Source of the DNA: a candidate division TA06 bacterium
GTDB taxonomy: Bacteria > Hydrothermota > DG-26 > E44-bin18
Assembly: GCA_004376575.1 (NCBI GenBank)
Contig: SOJN01000020.1
Coordinates: 1-35,045, forward strand
Length of the DNA stretch: 35,045 nucleotides
Reading direction: 5' to 3'
The notes beneath the pieces are model-generated. The model saw nothing but the letters and a program-made list of their open reading frames with translations, ran no database searches and was not told where the DNA came from. Made by a program: the position numbers and the translations under genes. Below are positions 15,372-23,226 of this stretch, piece by piece; the first letter of the stretch is position 1; each line of letters starts with the position of its first letter.

Positions 15372-16502
15372 TCATTTCTCTTTTCTCCGCAGTTCTATTA
15401 CTGCAAAAGCAGTATGTACCATCTTTCCCTCCCTGACTATTTCGAGTTCGACCCTTTCGCCGACATACGTGGAGAGGAGAAAGTTTTCCCAATCGACTTC
15501 ATCCCTTATCAGCCCGGAGTCGGCTCGCTTGATTACATCGCCACGCCTGATGCCTGCCTTTCCGGCCGAACTACCTCTATCAACCTCGACCACCAGCACA
15601 CCTGCGTTCGATTTAAGTCCAAGGGCCCGTGATACTTCTTCTGTAATCGATTGCGTGTGGGCTCCAATCCATGGCTTTCTGATTCGACCGTATCTTGTGA
15701 TGTCATCTATGATCCTCTTTGCGTAACTAATTGGCCGGGCAAAACCTACCCCTTCTGAACCACCGCCTGAGGTGAAGATGAACGTATTGATACCAATCAT
15801 CTCCCCATCTGCGTTCACCAGCGGGCCTCCCGAGTTACCGGGATTTATGGCGGCATCAGTCTGTATCATGTCTCTGTACAGAGCACTAGACCTGTGACCA
15901 GACCTTATTGATCTGTGCAGTGCGCTGATCACACCGACTGTTACTGTCGGCTGGGTGTCGTCCAAAAGATATCCAAAGGGATTCCCTATAGCTATGGCCC
16001 ATTCTCCTATTATCAGGTCGTCCGATTGGCCTATCGTGGCAACTGGCAGGTTTCCCCCTCTTATCTTGACTACTGCCAGATCAACTGCTGCGTCCGCGTC
16101 CACCAGTTCTCCGGCCATGACCCGCCCGTCAGGCAGAGTAACCTTTATCTGCTCTGCGCCCCGAACCACATGTTCATTTGTCAGAATATATCCCTCGGAC
16201 CTCACTATTACACCCGAACCAAGACTTTGAATCTGTTCTTTGTAAACCCTGGGAGCAAACAGATCACCGAAATATTCCCTGATTACCGGATCGGCAAAAA
16301 AACCGGGGAAAGGATGTGAGGCATAGAGTTTGGTCTGCAGGACATTAATAGAAACGACAGCAGGACCGACTTTCTCCGCGGCCCTGACTATGGCATTCAC
16401 TCTTGAACTGGTGATATCATTGTTCGCCTCTTGCGAAAAGGTGTGCACAGCAAAAACCAGGAACAGACCTGCTGCCAAAACCAGAATTGCTATTCTTCGC
16501 AA
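15372..16502 (-). CDS. Trypsin-like S1C (DegP/HtrA-type) serine protease with one PDZ domain
   Basis: 376 aa from TTG at 16502, which has GAGG 8 nt upstream; a GTG at 16511 in the same frame lacks a site. An N-terminal signal/anchor (RRIAILVLAAGLFLVFAVHT) targets it across the membrane. The catalytic triad is intact: H111 (TNEHVV), D141 (AAVDLAVVK) and S224 (NPGNSGGPL). A single PDZ domain follows (about 280-370, GVLVVEVDRGSSAGKAGIRR). These proteases degrade or refold damaged envelope proteins. One PDZ and about 380 residues resemble DegS/HtrA-like short forms. It lies 40 bp after the transaldolase gene and probably shares its transcript. Confidence 0.93.
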   Translation of the reverse strand: MRRIAILVLAAGLFLVFAVHTFSQEANNDITSSRVNAIVRAAEKVGPAVVSINVLQTKLYASHPFPGFFADPVIREYFGDLFAPRVYKEQIQSLGSGVIVRSEGYILTNEHVVRGAEQIKVTLPDGRVMAGELVDADAAVDLAVVKIRGGNLPVATIGQSDDLIIGEWAIAIGNPFGYLLDDTQPTVTVGVISALHRSIRSGHRSSALYRDMIQTDAAINPGNSGGPLVNADGEMIGINTFIFTSGGGSEGVGFARPISYAKRIIDDITRYGRIRKPWIGAHTQSITEEVSRALGLKSNAGVLVVEVDRGSSAGKAGIRRGDVIKRADSGLIRDEVDWENFLLSTYVGERVELEIVREGKMVHTAFAVIELRRKEK

Positions 16503-16542
16503 GGGCGACACCTCATTGGAATCGGCTAGGTTGACCGCTGGG

Positions 16543-17214
16543 CTACTCTTTCTTGCCAGCCTTTTCTGCCTTCTCCCAGTCCTCCTTAAACCTCGTGATA
16601 CCCACGTCCGTCAGCGGATGACGGAACATTTTGTTTATGATGGCAAAGGGGATGGTGGCTATGTCTGCGCCGATAAGGGCTGCTTCGACTACGTGCACAG
16701 GATGCCTGATTGAGGCGACAATCACCTCAGTGGTTATGTCATAGTTCTCGTATATGGTCACTATCTTTCTTATCAAATCCATTCCTGTCTGCCCGGCATC
16801 GTCCAACCTTCCTATGAATGGACTCACGAATGCCGCGCCGGCCTTGGCGGCCAGAAGAGCCTGATTAGCAGAAAAGACAAGGGTCATGTTGACTCGGATT
16901 CCCTCAGAAGAAAGTATCCGTGCGGCTTTTACGCCCTCTTTCGTCAGTGGAACTTTTATGGTTATGTTCTTGGCAATCTTCGACAGCTCCCTCGACTCTG
17001 ACACTATCCCGTTCGCGTCCAGGGACATTCCCTCAGCATTGACCGGCCCCTGGACCATTTCACATATCATCTTGAGAATCTTCTGTGGATCCTCCTTGGT
17101 CCTTTCCATCTCTCTACCCAATAATGTCGGATTGGTAGTAACCCCGTCCAGTATGCCCAGACTGGCAGCCTCCCTTATCTCTTCCTGGTTCGCTGTGTCA
17201 ATGAAGAATTTCAT
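16543..17214 (-). CDS. tal: Transaldolase, TalC/fructose-6-phosphate aldolase subfamily
   Basis: 223 aa, the short bacterial form. The start at 17214 gives the family N-terminus [23 protein letters not shown] is 10 nt upstream, while the in-frame ATG at 17223 is only 1 nt from it. GVTTNPTLL and the Schiff-base lysine region [12 protein letters not shown] are present, as is SPFIGRLDD. Members either transfer dihydroxyacetone units in the pentose phosphate pathway or act as fructose-6-phosphate aldolases; sequence alone cannot separate the two. It is 63 bp after truA, on the same strand. Confidence 0.92.
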   Translation of the reverse strand: MKFFIDTANQEEIREAASLGILDGVTTNPTLLGREMERTKEDPQKILKMICEMVQGPVNAEGMSLDANGIVSESRELSKIAKNITIKVPLTKEGVKAARILSSEGIRVNMTLVFSANQALLAAKAGAAFVSPFIGRLDDAGQTGMDLIRKIVTIYENYDITTEVIVASIRHPVHVVEAALIGADIATIPFAIINKMFRHPLTDVGITRFKEDWEKAEKAGKKE

Positions 17215-17277
17215 GCTCAGCATTCCTCCTCTCAGGTCTTCCTGTCTCTGATTTGAACTGTCAACAACAGCTCTCCT

Positions 17278-18039
17278 TTAGTATTTCACCGCCACGAGAA
17301 AAAGGCCGTGCGGCGGAGCCGTAGGGCCAGCTCTCCTTCTATCCTTAGCCTCCAGAATGTGCGCAATATCCTCCATGCTATGTCTTCCCCTCCCAACATC
17401 CACCATGGTTCCAACCATAACACGAACCATGTTGTGGAGGAACCTGTTCGCCTCTATCTCATACTGCAGCACATCTGCTTTTCTTCTCCACACCGAAGAA
17501 TAGACCACGCAACTGCTTTCGTCAACAGTCGATTTTGCCACGCAGAAACTGGTGAAATCGTGACTACCAATGAACACATCTGAAGCCCTCTCCATTTCAC
17601 CTATATTCAAGTTATACTTGATGTGCCATGCGTATCTCCTTCTAATAGGAGACCTTATGACACATATGTCATACCGATAGACCCTGGACTTTGCGCTGAA
17701 CCTCGAATGAAAGTCCGGGGAAACTTCATCTGCTGACTTGACCACGATATCAGCAGGCAATCTGGAATTGAGTGCTCGCTTCAGAATGTGAGTGGGCATA
17801 TCTGAACTCGTCCTGAAGTTTGCCACCTGGCCGCAGGCGTGAACCCCTTCGTCGGTCCTCCCTGCTCCTGTAAGACGAATCTCTTCGGAAAGAAGTTCTT
17901 GCAAAACAGATTCAATTGTCCCCTGGACAGTTCTTAGGCCCGGCTGTATCTGGAAACCGTGGAAGTCAGCACCGTCATACTCCATCACCAGTCTTACGTT
18001 TCTCGTGGCCTCATTTGCATCCACTGCGGCTCCATTCAT
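17278..18039 (-). CDS. truA: tRNA pseudouridine(38-40) synthase
   Basis: 253 aa from ATG at 18039, which lies just before the core VRLVMEYDGADFHGFQIQP; an in-frame TTG at 18063 would overlap ecfT further. The catalytic Asp is D63 in GAGRTDEGVHA, followed by GQVANF. Later landmarks are YDICV, FIGSHDFTSFC and NRFLHNMVRVMVGT. It converts U38-U40 in the anticodon arm of tRNAs. The ATG is 2 nt from the end of ecfT; ecfT-truA adjacency is widespread among bacteria and is kept here although the ECF ATPase genes are missing. Confidence 0.95.
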   Translation of the reverse strand: MNGAAVDANEATRNVRLVMEYDGADFHGFQIQPGLRTVQGTIESVLQELLSEEIRLTGAGRTDEGVHACGQVANFRTSSDMPTHILKRALNSRLPADIVVKSADEVSPDFHSRFSAKSRVYRYDICVIRSPIRRRYAWHIKYNLNIGEMERASDVFIGSHDFTSFCVAKSTVDESSCVVYSSVWRRKADVLQYEIEANRFLHNMVRVMVGTMVDVGRGRHSMEDIAHILEAKDRRRAGPTAPPHGLFLVAVKY

Positions 18040-18040
18040 C

Positions 18041-18835
18041 TCAACGCGCAACCAACAGGGCAAGAGAAACCAGTATCACAGATAAGACAAGAGAAATGTA
18101 ATCGGCCCGACGCATTCTCCTTTCTATCAATCTTGTTCTCTCCGCACAACTGCGAAAGCATCTGGACTCCATCGCCAGGGCAAGTGTATCTGCTTTCCTG
18201 AACGTGGACAGAATAACTGGAACGAGCAGAAAGACAGCAGACCTCAGAGCTCTCAACCCCTTTCCCTCAAGAGGAGCACCCCTTGATCTCTGTGCCAGAG
18301 CTATCTCACCCACCTCATCCACAAGTACTGGAACATAGCTGAGGGCGAACGCGGACATGAGACCCAGTTCATGAATCGGCACCTTCAGTTTTGTTAGAAA
18401 ACCCAGGGGTCTGGATATTCCATAGGTCAGGTCCAGAGGGGCGGTAGTCAGAGTAAGAACAGAAGCAGCAGTTATGACCAAAACAAGCCTGCAAACCGAA
18501 ACGGCGGCTGCCGCAATCCCCTCAAAAGTCATATTCAAGAATCCAAGTCGGGCAATCACAGTTCCTTCGGTGAAAAAGAGATTGAGAAAGACTGCCAGCG
18601 CAATCAGCCAGACAAAGAACTTAAGATTTTTCACCGCATACTTGAGGGGAACACGCGAAAGACCGATGGCGACAGCCAAGAAAGCATAGAGGAGCAGAAA
18701 GGAGGCAGGCCTTTTGGCATAGAGAGAAGCGGCCATCAGAAGAAGCGCCACCAGGAGCTTGGTACTGCTGTTCAGTCGATGGACCAAGGAGTCAGACTTG
18801 TAGAACCTACCCAGTGTGAGATCCACAAGGGCCAT
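18041..18835 (-). CDS. ecfT: Energy-coupling factor transporter transmembrane protein (T component)
   Basis: 264 aa, AGGAGG 4 nt before the ATG. Hydrophobic segments at about 27-60, 70-90, 108-130, 200-215 and 242-262 fit the CbiQ/EcfT fold. The first coupling-helix motif (normally A-R-G) is SRG at 184-186 in AQRSRGAP; the second is SRC at 224-226 in AMESRCF, where Gly is replaced by Cys. EcfT couples ATPases EcfA/A' to substrate-binding S components for vitamin or metal uptake. No ATPase or S component is in the window; they must be encoded elsewhere or be lost. It lies 21 bp after hutH. Confidence 0.9.
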   Translation of the reverse strand: MALVDLTLGRFYKSDSLVHRLNSSTKLLVALLLMAASLYAKRPASFLLLYAFLAVAIGLSRVPLKYAVKNLKFFVWLIALAVFLNLFFTEGTVIARLGFLNMTFEGIAAAAVSVCRLVLVITAASVLTLTTAPLDLTYGISRPLGFLTKLKVPIHELGLMSAFALSYVPVLVDEVGEIALAQRSRGAPLEGKGLRALRSAVFLLVPVILSTFRKADTLALAMESRCFRSCAERTRLIERRMRRADYISLVLSVILVSLALLVAR

Positions 18836-18856
18836 CCAGCCTCCTGTGTGGAAAGT

Positions 18857-20383
18857 CTAACTCAGCTTTCCAACGGCCTTCTCCACCTCTTCCAGAACTT
18901 CCCCGGATCTGACAACAGATGTGAGCCGGTTGACATCATTGAAGAGAGGCCTGTCCTCGTCAAGAAACTCCACGTACTTCCGTATCACGTCGTAGGCCAC
19001 CTTTACGCCTTTCCCGGGCTTGAGAGGCTTCCTTAAGTCCACGGCCTGTGCACCGGCCATCAACTCTATGGCCACCACGGCATCAGCATTCTCGATTATC
19101 TGTTTTGTCTTTATCGCAGTGGTCATACCCATGCTGACGAAATCTTCCTGATCTGCCGCTGCCGGAATGGATCCTGTGGCAGCCGGGTGGCAGAGGATTC
19201 TGTTTTCACATACCAGTGAACCAGCCGTGTACTGAGTTAGCATCAATCCTGCAAACATTCCAGCTCCTTTTGAGAGAAATGCGGGAAGGCCCATGCTCAG
19301 ATTCGGGTTCATCAGCCTGTTCATTCTTCTTTCTGAGAGTGCAGCAACGGTCGTCACCGAAGTCCCGAGGTACTCCAGAGGTAGTGCAAGGGGCGTTCCC
19401 TGAAAATTCGCTCCGGTAATGCATATTCCACCCTCGTCTTCGAAGAAGAGGGGGTTGTCGCCCACGCCGTTTGCCTCAATCTCAAACGCGCCTCTTGTGT
19501 GTTTCAGTGCATCTTTCGCCGCACCAATGACCTGTGGGGAGCTTCTCAGGCTGTACGCATCCTGCACCTTTTTCCCCTTCTGCTTCAAGAGCTCACTCCC
19601 TTCAACAATCTTGCGGACATTTGAGGCGCACTCAACGGCGCCTGGAAATCCTCTCACCTCGTGGAGTCTCGTATCATATGCAAGCATGTTCGCGTTCAGC
19701 ACCTCAAGAGTCATTGCGCACGCGATCTCTGAGGTCTTTATCCACCTTTCCGCATCGTGGATCTGGAGTACACCCATCCCCAGGATGACATTTGAGCCGT
19801 TGATTGTGGCAAGTCCATCTCTCGCCTCATATCTGATAATCGGTATGCCGGCCTTGTCCATAGCCTCCCTGCCACTCATTCTCTTCCCTTCAAAGATGGC
19901 CTCTCCCTCACCAATGGGAACCAGGGCCATCTGGGCCATTGGTGAAAGGTCCCCGCTGGCTCCAACAGAACCTTTCTGGCACATAATGGGTGTCACGCCC
20001 TTGTTCAGCATGTTTACAAGTGTTTCAACGATCACTAGCCTTATGCCCGAGTGGCCATTGCACAGGACGTTTATTCTGGTGAGTATGGCTGCCCTGACAG
20101 CGTCTTCCTCGACTGGTTCGCCATAGCCTGCAGCGTGACTGTAAACTAGATATCTCTGAAACTTCTCAACCTGTTCAGGTGTCAATACCACTTCCGAAAG
20201 CTCACCTATGCCAGTGGTCACACCATACATGACTGCTCTTTCCTTCACTTTTCTGTCGACTATTTCTCTGCACTTCTCTATCTTCCTCATGGCATCTGGT
20301 GAGATTACTATCTTCTCCCTGCCGCGAGCTACCTTCAATATCTTCTCGACGGTCAGATTCTTCCCTGTCATTTGTATTGCCAT
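18857..20383 (-). CDS. hutH: Histidine ammonia-lyase family (aromatic amino acid lyase)
   Basis: 508 aa from ATG at 20383, 7 nt after AGGAGG; an in-frame TTG at 20389 is only 1 nt from that site. The self-cyclising Ala-Ser-Gly (142-144, in GSVGASGDLSP) forms the MIO cofactor. Tyr53 region MYGVTTGIGELS and the selectivity pair S82-H83 (VYSHAAGYG) favour histidine over phenylalanine. QEDFVSMG is present where classical HutH has QEDHVSM, a variant I associate with deep-branching homologues. The reaction is histidine to urocanate plus ammonia. No hutU, hutI or hutG is nearby. It has its own promoter at 20414-20442. Confidence 0.9.
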   Translation of the reverse strand: MAIQMTGKNLTVEKILKVARGREKIVISPDAMRKIEKCREIVDRKVKERAVMYGVTTGIGELSEVVLTPEQVEKFQRYLVYSHAAGYGEPVEEDAVRAAILTRINVLCNGHSGIRLVIVETLVNMLNKGVTPIMCQKGSVGASGDLSPMAQMALVPIGEGEAIFEGKRMSGREAMDKAGIPIIRYEARDGLATINGSNVILGMGVLQIHDAERWIKTSEIACAMTLEVLNANMLAYDTRLHEVRGFPGAVECASNVRKIVEGSELLKQKGKKVQDAYSLRSSPQVIGAAKDALKHTRGAFEIEANGVGDNPLFFEDEGGICITGANFQGTPLALPLEYLGTSVTTVAALSERRMNRLMNPNLSMGLPAFLSKGAGMFAGLMLTQYTAGSLVCENRILCHPAATGSIPAAADQEDFVSMGMTTAIKTKQIIENADAVVAIELMAGAQAVDLRKPLKPGKGVKVAYDVIRKYVEFLDEDRPLFNDVNRLTSVVRSGEVLEEVEKAVGKLS

Positions 20384-20413
20384 TGGCAAACCTCCTCTTA
20401 ATCTTGAAAGGCC

Positions 20414-20442
20414 ATTCTATCCGGCAGGCGTTCCTTTTTCAA
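20414..20442 (-). promoter_or_regulatory. Promoter for hutH-ecfT-truA-tal-protease
   Basis: Minus strand: TTGAAA (20437-20442), 17-bp spacer, TAGAAT (20414-20419); five of six matches in each hexamer. The start would be near 20407, giving a leader of about 24 nt before the hutH ATG. Confidence 0.75.
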
Positions 20443-20497
20443 CTCAAATCTAATGAAGAACGAGGAAAGAATCTCTGGATGACTCCTTCACAGCAAA

Positions 20498-20525
20498 GCC
20501 CCCCCGGGAATCATCCCAGGAGGGC
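20498..20525 (-). terminator. Terminator hairpin after the FlgD-type secreted protein gene
   Basis: The 12-nt arms 20498-20509 and 20514-20525 pair fully on the minus strand (GCCCTCCTGGGA with TCCCGGGGGGGC, two G-U pairs) around a TGAT loop. Only a short T run (TTT) follows. It lies 24 bp after the stop at 20549 and before the hutH promoter, so it separates the two units. Confidence 0.7.
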
Positions 20526-20548
20526 TCCAGTTTCCAAGAAAGTGTTCC

Positions 20549-22483
20549 TCAGCGCAGAATAGTCATCTTCCTTGCAGCGGTGAAATCACCTGCTGTCAAG
20601 CGATAGAAGTATGTACCGGTCGATACTTCTCTTCCCATCTCGTCTCTACCATCCCACGTCACTTCCTTGTATCCAGCCTTTTCCATGCCGTATGCCAGGG
20701 TCTTCACAAGCCGTCCAGTGATGTCGTAGACTTTGAGAGCGACCTGACTCTCCTCGGCCAAAGCATAACTGACTGTCACCTGCGATCTGGCAGGATTGGG
20801 GACACTCTGGTTCAGGGTAAAGACTTTTGGAACTGTAAGGTTCGGTCGAGTTTCCTCAGCAACGCCCACCCAGTTGCTCCTATCGAAGTAGCAGTAGTTG
20901 GCGCCACTAGCGACATAGATCGTCCCGTAGTCATTCCCGGGCACCCACTCTATCCTGGGCCCGACAGTGCCGCCGGTGGTAACGTCGAAGTCATTCACTG
21001 GGACAATTGAGGTCCATGGCAGCCAGTAAGAAGGGTTTGAAGTGTGAAAGACTGTATCGGGTTCTCCCCCGATTTCTACCTCGTAGACAACATGCCATCC
21101 CCCGCCCATCCGGCCAGTAACATTAGGACTCCATGATCCTACAGCAGTCGTGTCGCCAATATACGACCAATACCAGTTGGCACCACCATTGGGTGAGGTC
21201 AAGTACTTAATCCAGTAAGTACTCGCGCCCAAATTCTCATAGACACAGATCACCGTGTCACCCCAGCAACCAATCGAGCTAAACCTTGCGACTGGTCCGG
21301 TTAGCTCGCTGATGAAATCGTTGAAATTCGACCCGGACCACCCAGCAATGTGGACGTCATCGTCGGTTTCGATCCAGGAGAACCAGGTGTGTAAGCTTCC
21401 GAAGTTTTGATTCCAGTGGGAGTCCAGCCCTCGTTCTGCATCGACCACACCGGTGGCAACCTCGACGAAGCTCAATCCGCCAGCATCATCCCAGAAGAGC
21501 ACCAGACTACCGTCTGCAAGAATGGCGGAGTAGTAAACCCGGTTATTGGTAGCCTCTGCATTCGCACTCAGGTCAAGATCCCTTATCTCACTGTTCTTGT
21601 CGAAGATCGTTTTAAAACCGTAGGTAGCATCAGAGCTGCCGTCGGATACCAAGTGCCTTCTCAATCGAGCGCTCTCCTGGTCTGTGTTGCCGGTGTAGGA
21701 CACCCAGAAAAAGCCGCCTACAACAGTAGCACTTATGTCGTTTATCTCATAGCCGGCAAACCAGCTGTAACTCTCCGACCAGCTCGCACCATCATCTGTG
21801 GAAATGTTGACTGTCCACCGAAAAGTCCCGGCGTCATCCAATAGAACTGCAGCGAAGAGGTGTCCAGTGCCCCCGTCAAAATCAAGCTCCTCATTATAGA
21901 TATCATCCCGGGTTCCGATTCTCACATCACTGCCCCAGAGATTTTGCCTCTTAGGAGTCTCTATGGGCGTTTTCCAACTTACACCCACTGCAACCTGCTG
22001 GATGTCCATCAGCTTGCCTAGCTCCCTGAATAGGTAGAGGGCGTGCCCGTAGGCGCCGTTGTTCCACGCGTCCTCCACCTTCTCAGCCTGAGCGAGAACT
22101 TCCTGAGACATACCCGTGGGCAGCTCGAGCTTGATTAGCGCGTTCTCCCTTTCGGCAGGCGTCAGATTCTCCAGCTTTTGCCAAATAGGCTCCTGGCTGG
22201 TGGTTTTCTCCCGCCTCCAATGCCTTACCGATTCATCGGCTTTGCTGGCTGGTTCAATCCGGCCGTGATTCACCTCGGTTTCTGTCTGGACCCCGTATAT
22301 ATTTGGTATGATCTCTTGCACATTTTTCGGTGTATTCGACCGGACCGCATTCTGGGTGACTGGCCCTCCCGACGTACTAACTTCATCTGCGCGAGCTGAA
22401 TCCAACCCGCTTGATAGGAGTGCCAATCCAAAGACTACCAGCATTAGAGTGGATAACCGTAGACAAAATCGCAATCTAAGCAT
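20549..22483 (-). CDS. Secreted sialidase-like/propeller protein with FlgD-type C-terminal domain
   Basis: 644 aa from ATG at 22483, 7 nt after AGGAGG (an in-frame GTG directly precedes it). Signal peptide: LRFCLRLSTLMLVVFGLALL then SARA. About residues 110-190 hold a helical-looking linker (MSQEVLAQAEKVEDAWNNGA). Residues 190-550 are Trp/Asp/Gly-rich strands with Asp-box-like ISTDDGASWSES and SPNGGANWYWS, suggesting a beta-propeller. The C-terminus (about 560-644) is a FlgD-like Ig/type-IX-style domain: LNQSVPNPARSQVTVSYAL, VYDITGRLVKTL, TYFYRLTAGDFTAARKM. It is probably exported and anchored or released at the surface. No enzymatic residues are recognised. A long leader (about 340 nt) precedes it. 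Confidence 0.87.
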   Translation of the reverse strand: MLRLRFCLRLSTLMLVVFGLALLSSGLDSARADEVSTSGGPVTQNAVRSNTPKNVQEIIPNIYGVQTETEVNHGRIEPASKADESVRHWRREKTTSQEPIWQKLENLTPAERENALIKLELPTGMSQEVLAQAEKVEDAWNNGAYGHALYLFRELGKLMDIQQVAVGVSWKTPIETPKRQNLWGSDVRIGTRDDIYNEELDFDGGTGHLFAAVLLDDAGTFRWTVNISTDDGASWSESYSWFAGYEINDISATVVGGFFWVSYTGNTDQESARLRRHLVSDGSSDATYGFKTIFDKNSEIRDLDLSANAEATNNRVYYSAILADGSLVLFWDDAGGLSFVEVATGVVDAERGLDSHWNQNFGSLHTWFSWIETDDDVHIAGWSGSNFNDFISELTGPVARFSSIGCWGDTVICVYENLGASTYWIKYLTSPNGGANWYWSYIGDTTAVGSWSPNVTGRMGGGWHVVYEVEIGGEPDTVFHTSNPSYWLPWTSIVPVNDFDVTTGGTVGPRIEWVPGNDYGTIYVASGANYCYFDRSNWVGVAEETRPNLTVPKVFTLNQSVPNPARSQVTVSYALAEESQVALKVYDITGRLVKTLAYGMEKAGYKEVTWDGRDEMGREVSTGTYFYRLTAGDFTAARKMTILR

Positions 22484-22625
22484 CACTGTTCCTCCTGTTC
22501 AACAAAAATGGAAATCCCAGAAACGTTTCTCCGCTCCTCCAACGAGATCTGATGTCTTCGCACCTCCCTTCTGAAGATACAAAGGTTAAACCCCACCGCC
22601 ACATCAACCGCAGCCTCTCAACTTT

Positions 22626-22775
22626 TCATTGTTCAGTTTTTGCGAAAGCAAGGAAAGAACTGAACGCATGTGAGGACATCTCAACTGGCGCATCAGCCCT
22701 GATATCCGATGCTTCTGTCTGGACACACGATTCACGGGCTACTGCACGGTCCCTACCTTTACTTGCCCCCTTCAT
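22626..22775 (-). CDS. Possible 49-aa leader-encoded small protein
   Basis: Minus strand ATG at 22775 with a strong ribosome site (GGAGGAGGTG directly upstream, overlapping the start), 49 codons, TGA at 22626. The product begins MKGASKGRDRAVARES and ends FSSFLAFAKTEQ; it has no signal peptide or known motif. It lies about 50 nt after a consensus promoter and 140 bp before the secreted-protein gene. Its last codons fall in a 35-nt hairpin. It may be a real small protein, a leader peptide, or a chance ORF in a leader RNA. Confidence 0.35.
   Translation of the reverse strand: MKGASKGRDRAVARESCVQTEASDIRADAPVEMSSHAFSSFLAFAKTEQ
22631..22665. other. Stem-loop with 8-bp stem in the leader
   Basis: GTTCAGTT (22631-22638) pairs perfectly with AACTGAAC (22658-22665). 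Inside, TTGC and GCAA flank a GAAA tetraloop (read on the plus strand). It overlaps the end of the 49-codon ORF. No T-tract follows on the minus strand, so it looks more like an RNA processing or regulatory structure than a terminator. Confidence 0.5.
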
Positions 22776-22833
22776 CACCTCCTCCACCACCGCATGTCAA
22801 AGTAGACACCCCATACTTCAATTTGTTCTTTGC

Positions 22834-22861
22834 ATTATATTTGAAATCCTCCTCTTGTCAA
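22834..22861 (-). promoter_or_regulatory. Consensus promoter with long leader
   Basis: Minus strand: TTGACA (22856-22861), 16-bp spacer, TATAAT (22834-22839); both hexamers perfect. The predicted start is near 22827. The next genes downstream are the 49-codon ORF (22775) and the secreted protein (22483). Confidence 0.8.
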
Positions 22862-22885
22862 GGAAAAATCCTGAACCCATGGCGA

Positions 22886-22916
22886 CCCCGTGTATCTCAC
22901 TTCGCGAGAAACGGGG
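22886..22916. repeat. Imperfect palindrome next to the transposase remnant
   Basis: CCCCGT (22886-22891) pairs with ACGGGG (22911-22916); TCTC (22895-22898) pairs with GAGA (22906-22909) inside. It lies 33 bp beyond the stop of the RAYT-like remnant, where family members often carry their REP hairpins. It has no clear GTAG head, so assignment to the REP family is tentative. Confidence 0.4.
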
Positions 22917-22949
22917 CAGGCAGGTGTAAACTTTTGAACTTTTGCCCTT

Positions 22950-23162
22950 TCACCTCCTCAAGACCTTCGTCACTGCCGTTGCTGAGGCCCCAAACGCCCT
23001 GGCAACCTCAGAAGCAGACAACCCGTACATGGCCACTGAGATCACAAATGCCTTGTGGCGAAGTGTTCGCTCAGTTCTCCCGCGAGGATCGAGTAACAGC
23101 CCTGGATTGACCGCCAATTGGCGACTTACAGCAAAAGTCAATTCCTGTCCGGCCCGTTTCAC
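22950..23162 (-). pseudogene. C-terminal remnant of a RAYT/Y1-type transposase (likely)
   Basis: 70 codons from a GTG. The end reads RGRTERTLRHKAFVISVAMY then GLSASEVARAFGASATAVTK and VLRR-stop. This resembles the basic, helix-turn-helix-like tail of REP-associated tyrosine transposases (pattern ...RLCYLAV-ELG-S--EVA--LG-S---V---VRR). The catalytic HUH part is absent: an in-frame TGA lies 39 bp upstream of the GTG, and the MFS gene follows. It is therefore a truncated relic. Family assignment rests on pattern recognition only; an orphan HTH protein is the alternative. Confidence 0.45.
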
Positions 23163-23226
23163 GAGGTCACCATGCAGTGGGCAATTTTTCTTTCAAACCA
23201 GGGTTCTATCTGGTATTCTCGCCGGA

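Noticed and set aside
19419-20126. 235-codon plus-strand frame
   Set aside because: Antisense shadow of hutH, which has clear MIO and active-site motifs; the shadow has no recognisable domain.
22942-23226. N-terminal extension of the MFS transporter
   Set aside because: It is non-hydrophobic, lies antisense to the transposase remnant, and the first membrane helix begins right after the ATG at 23227.
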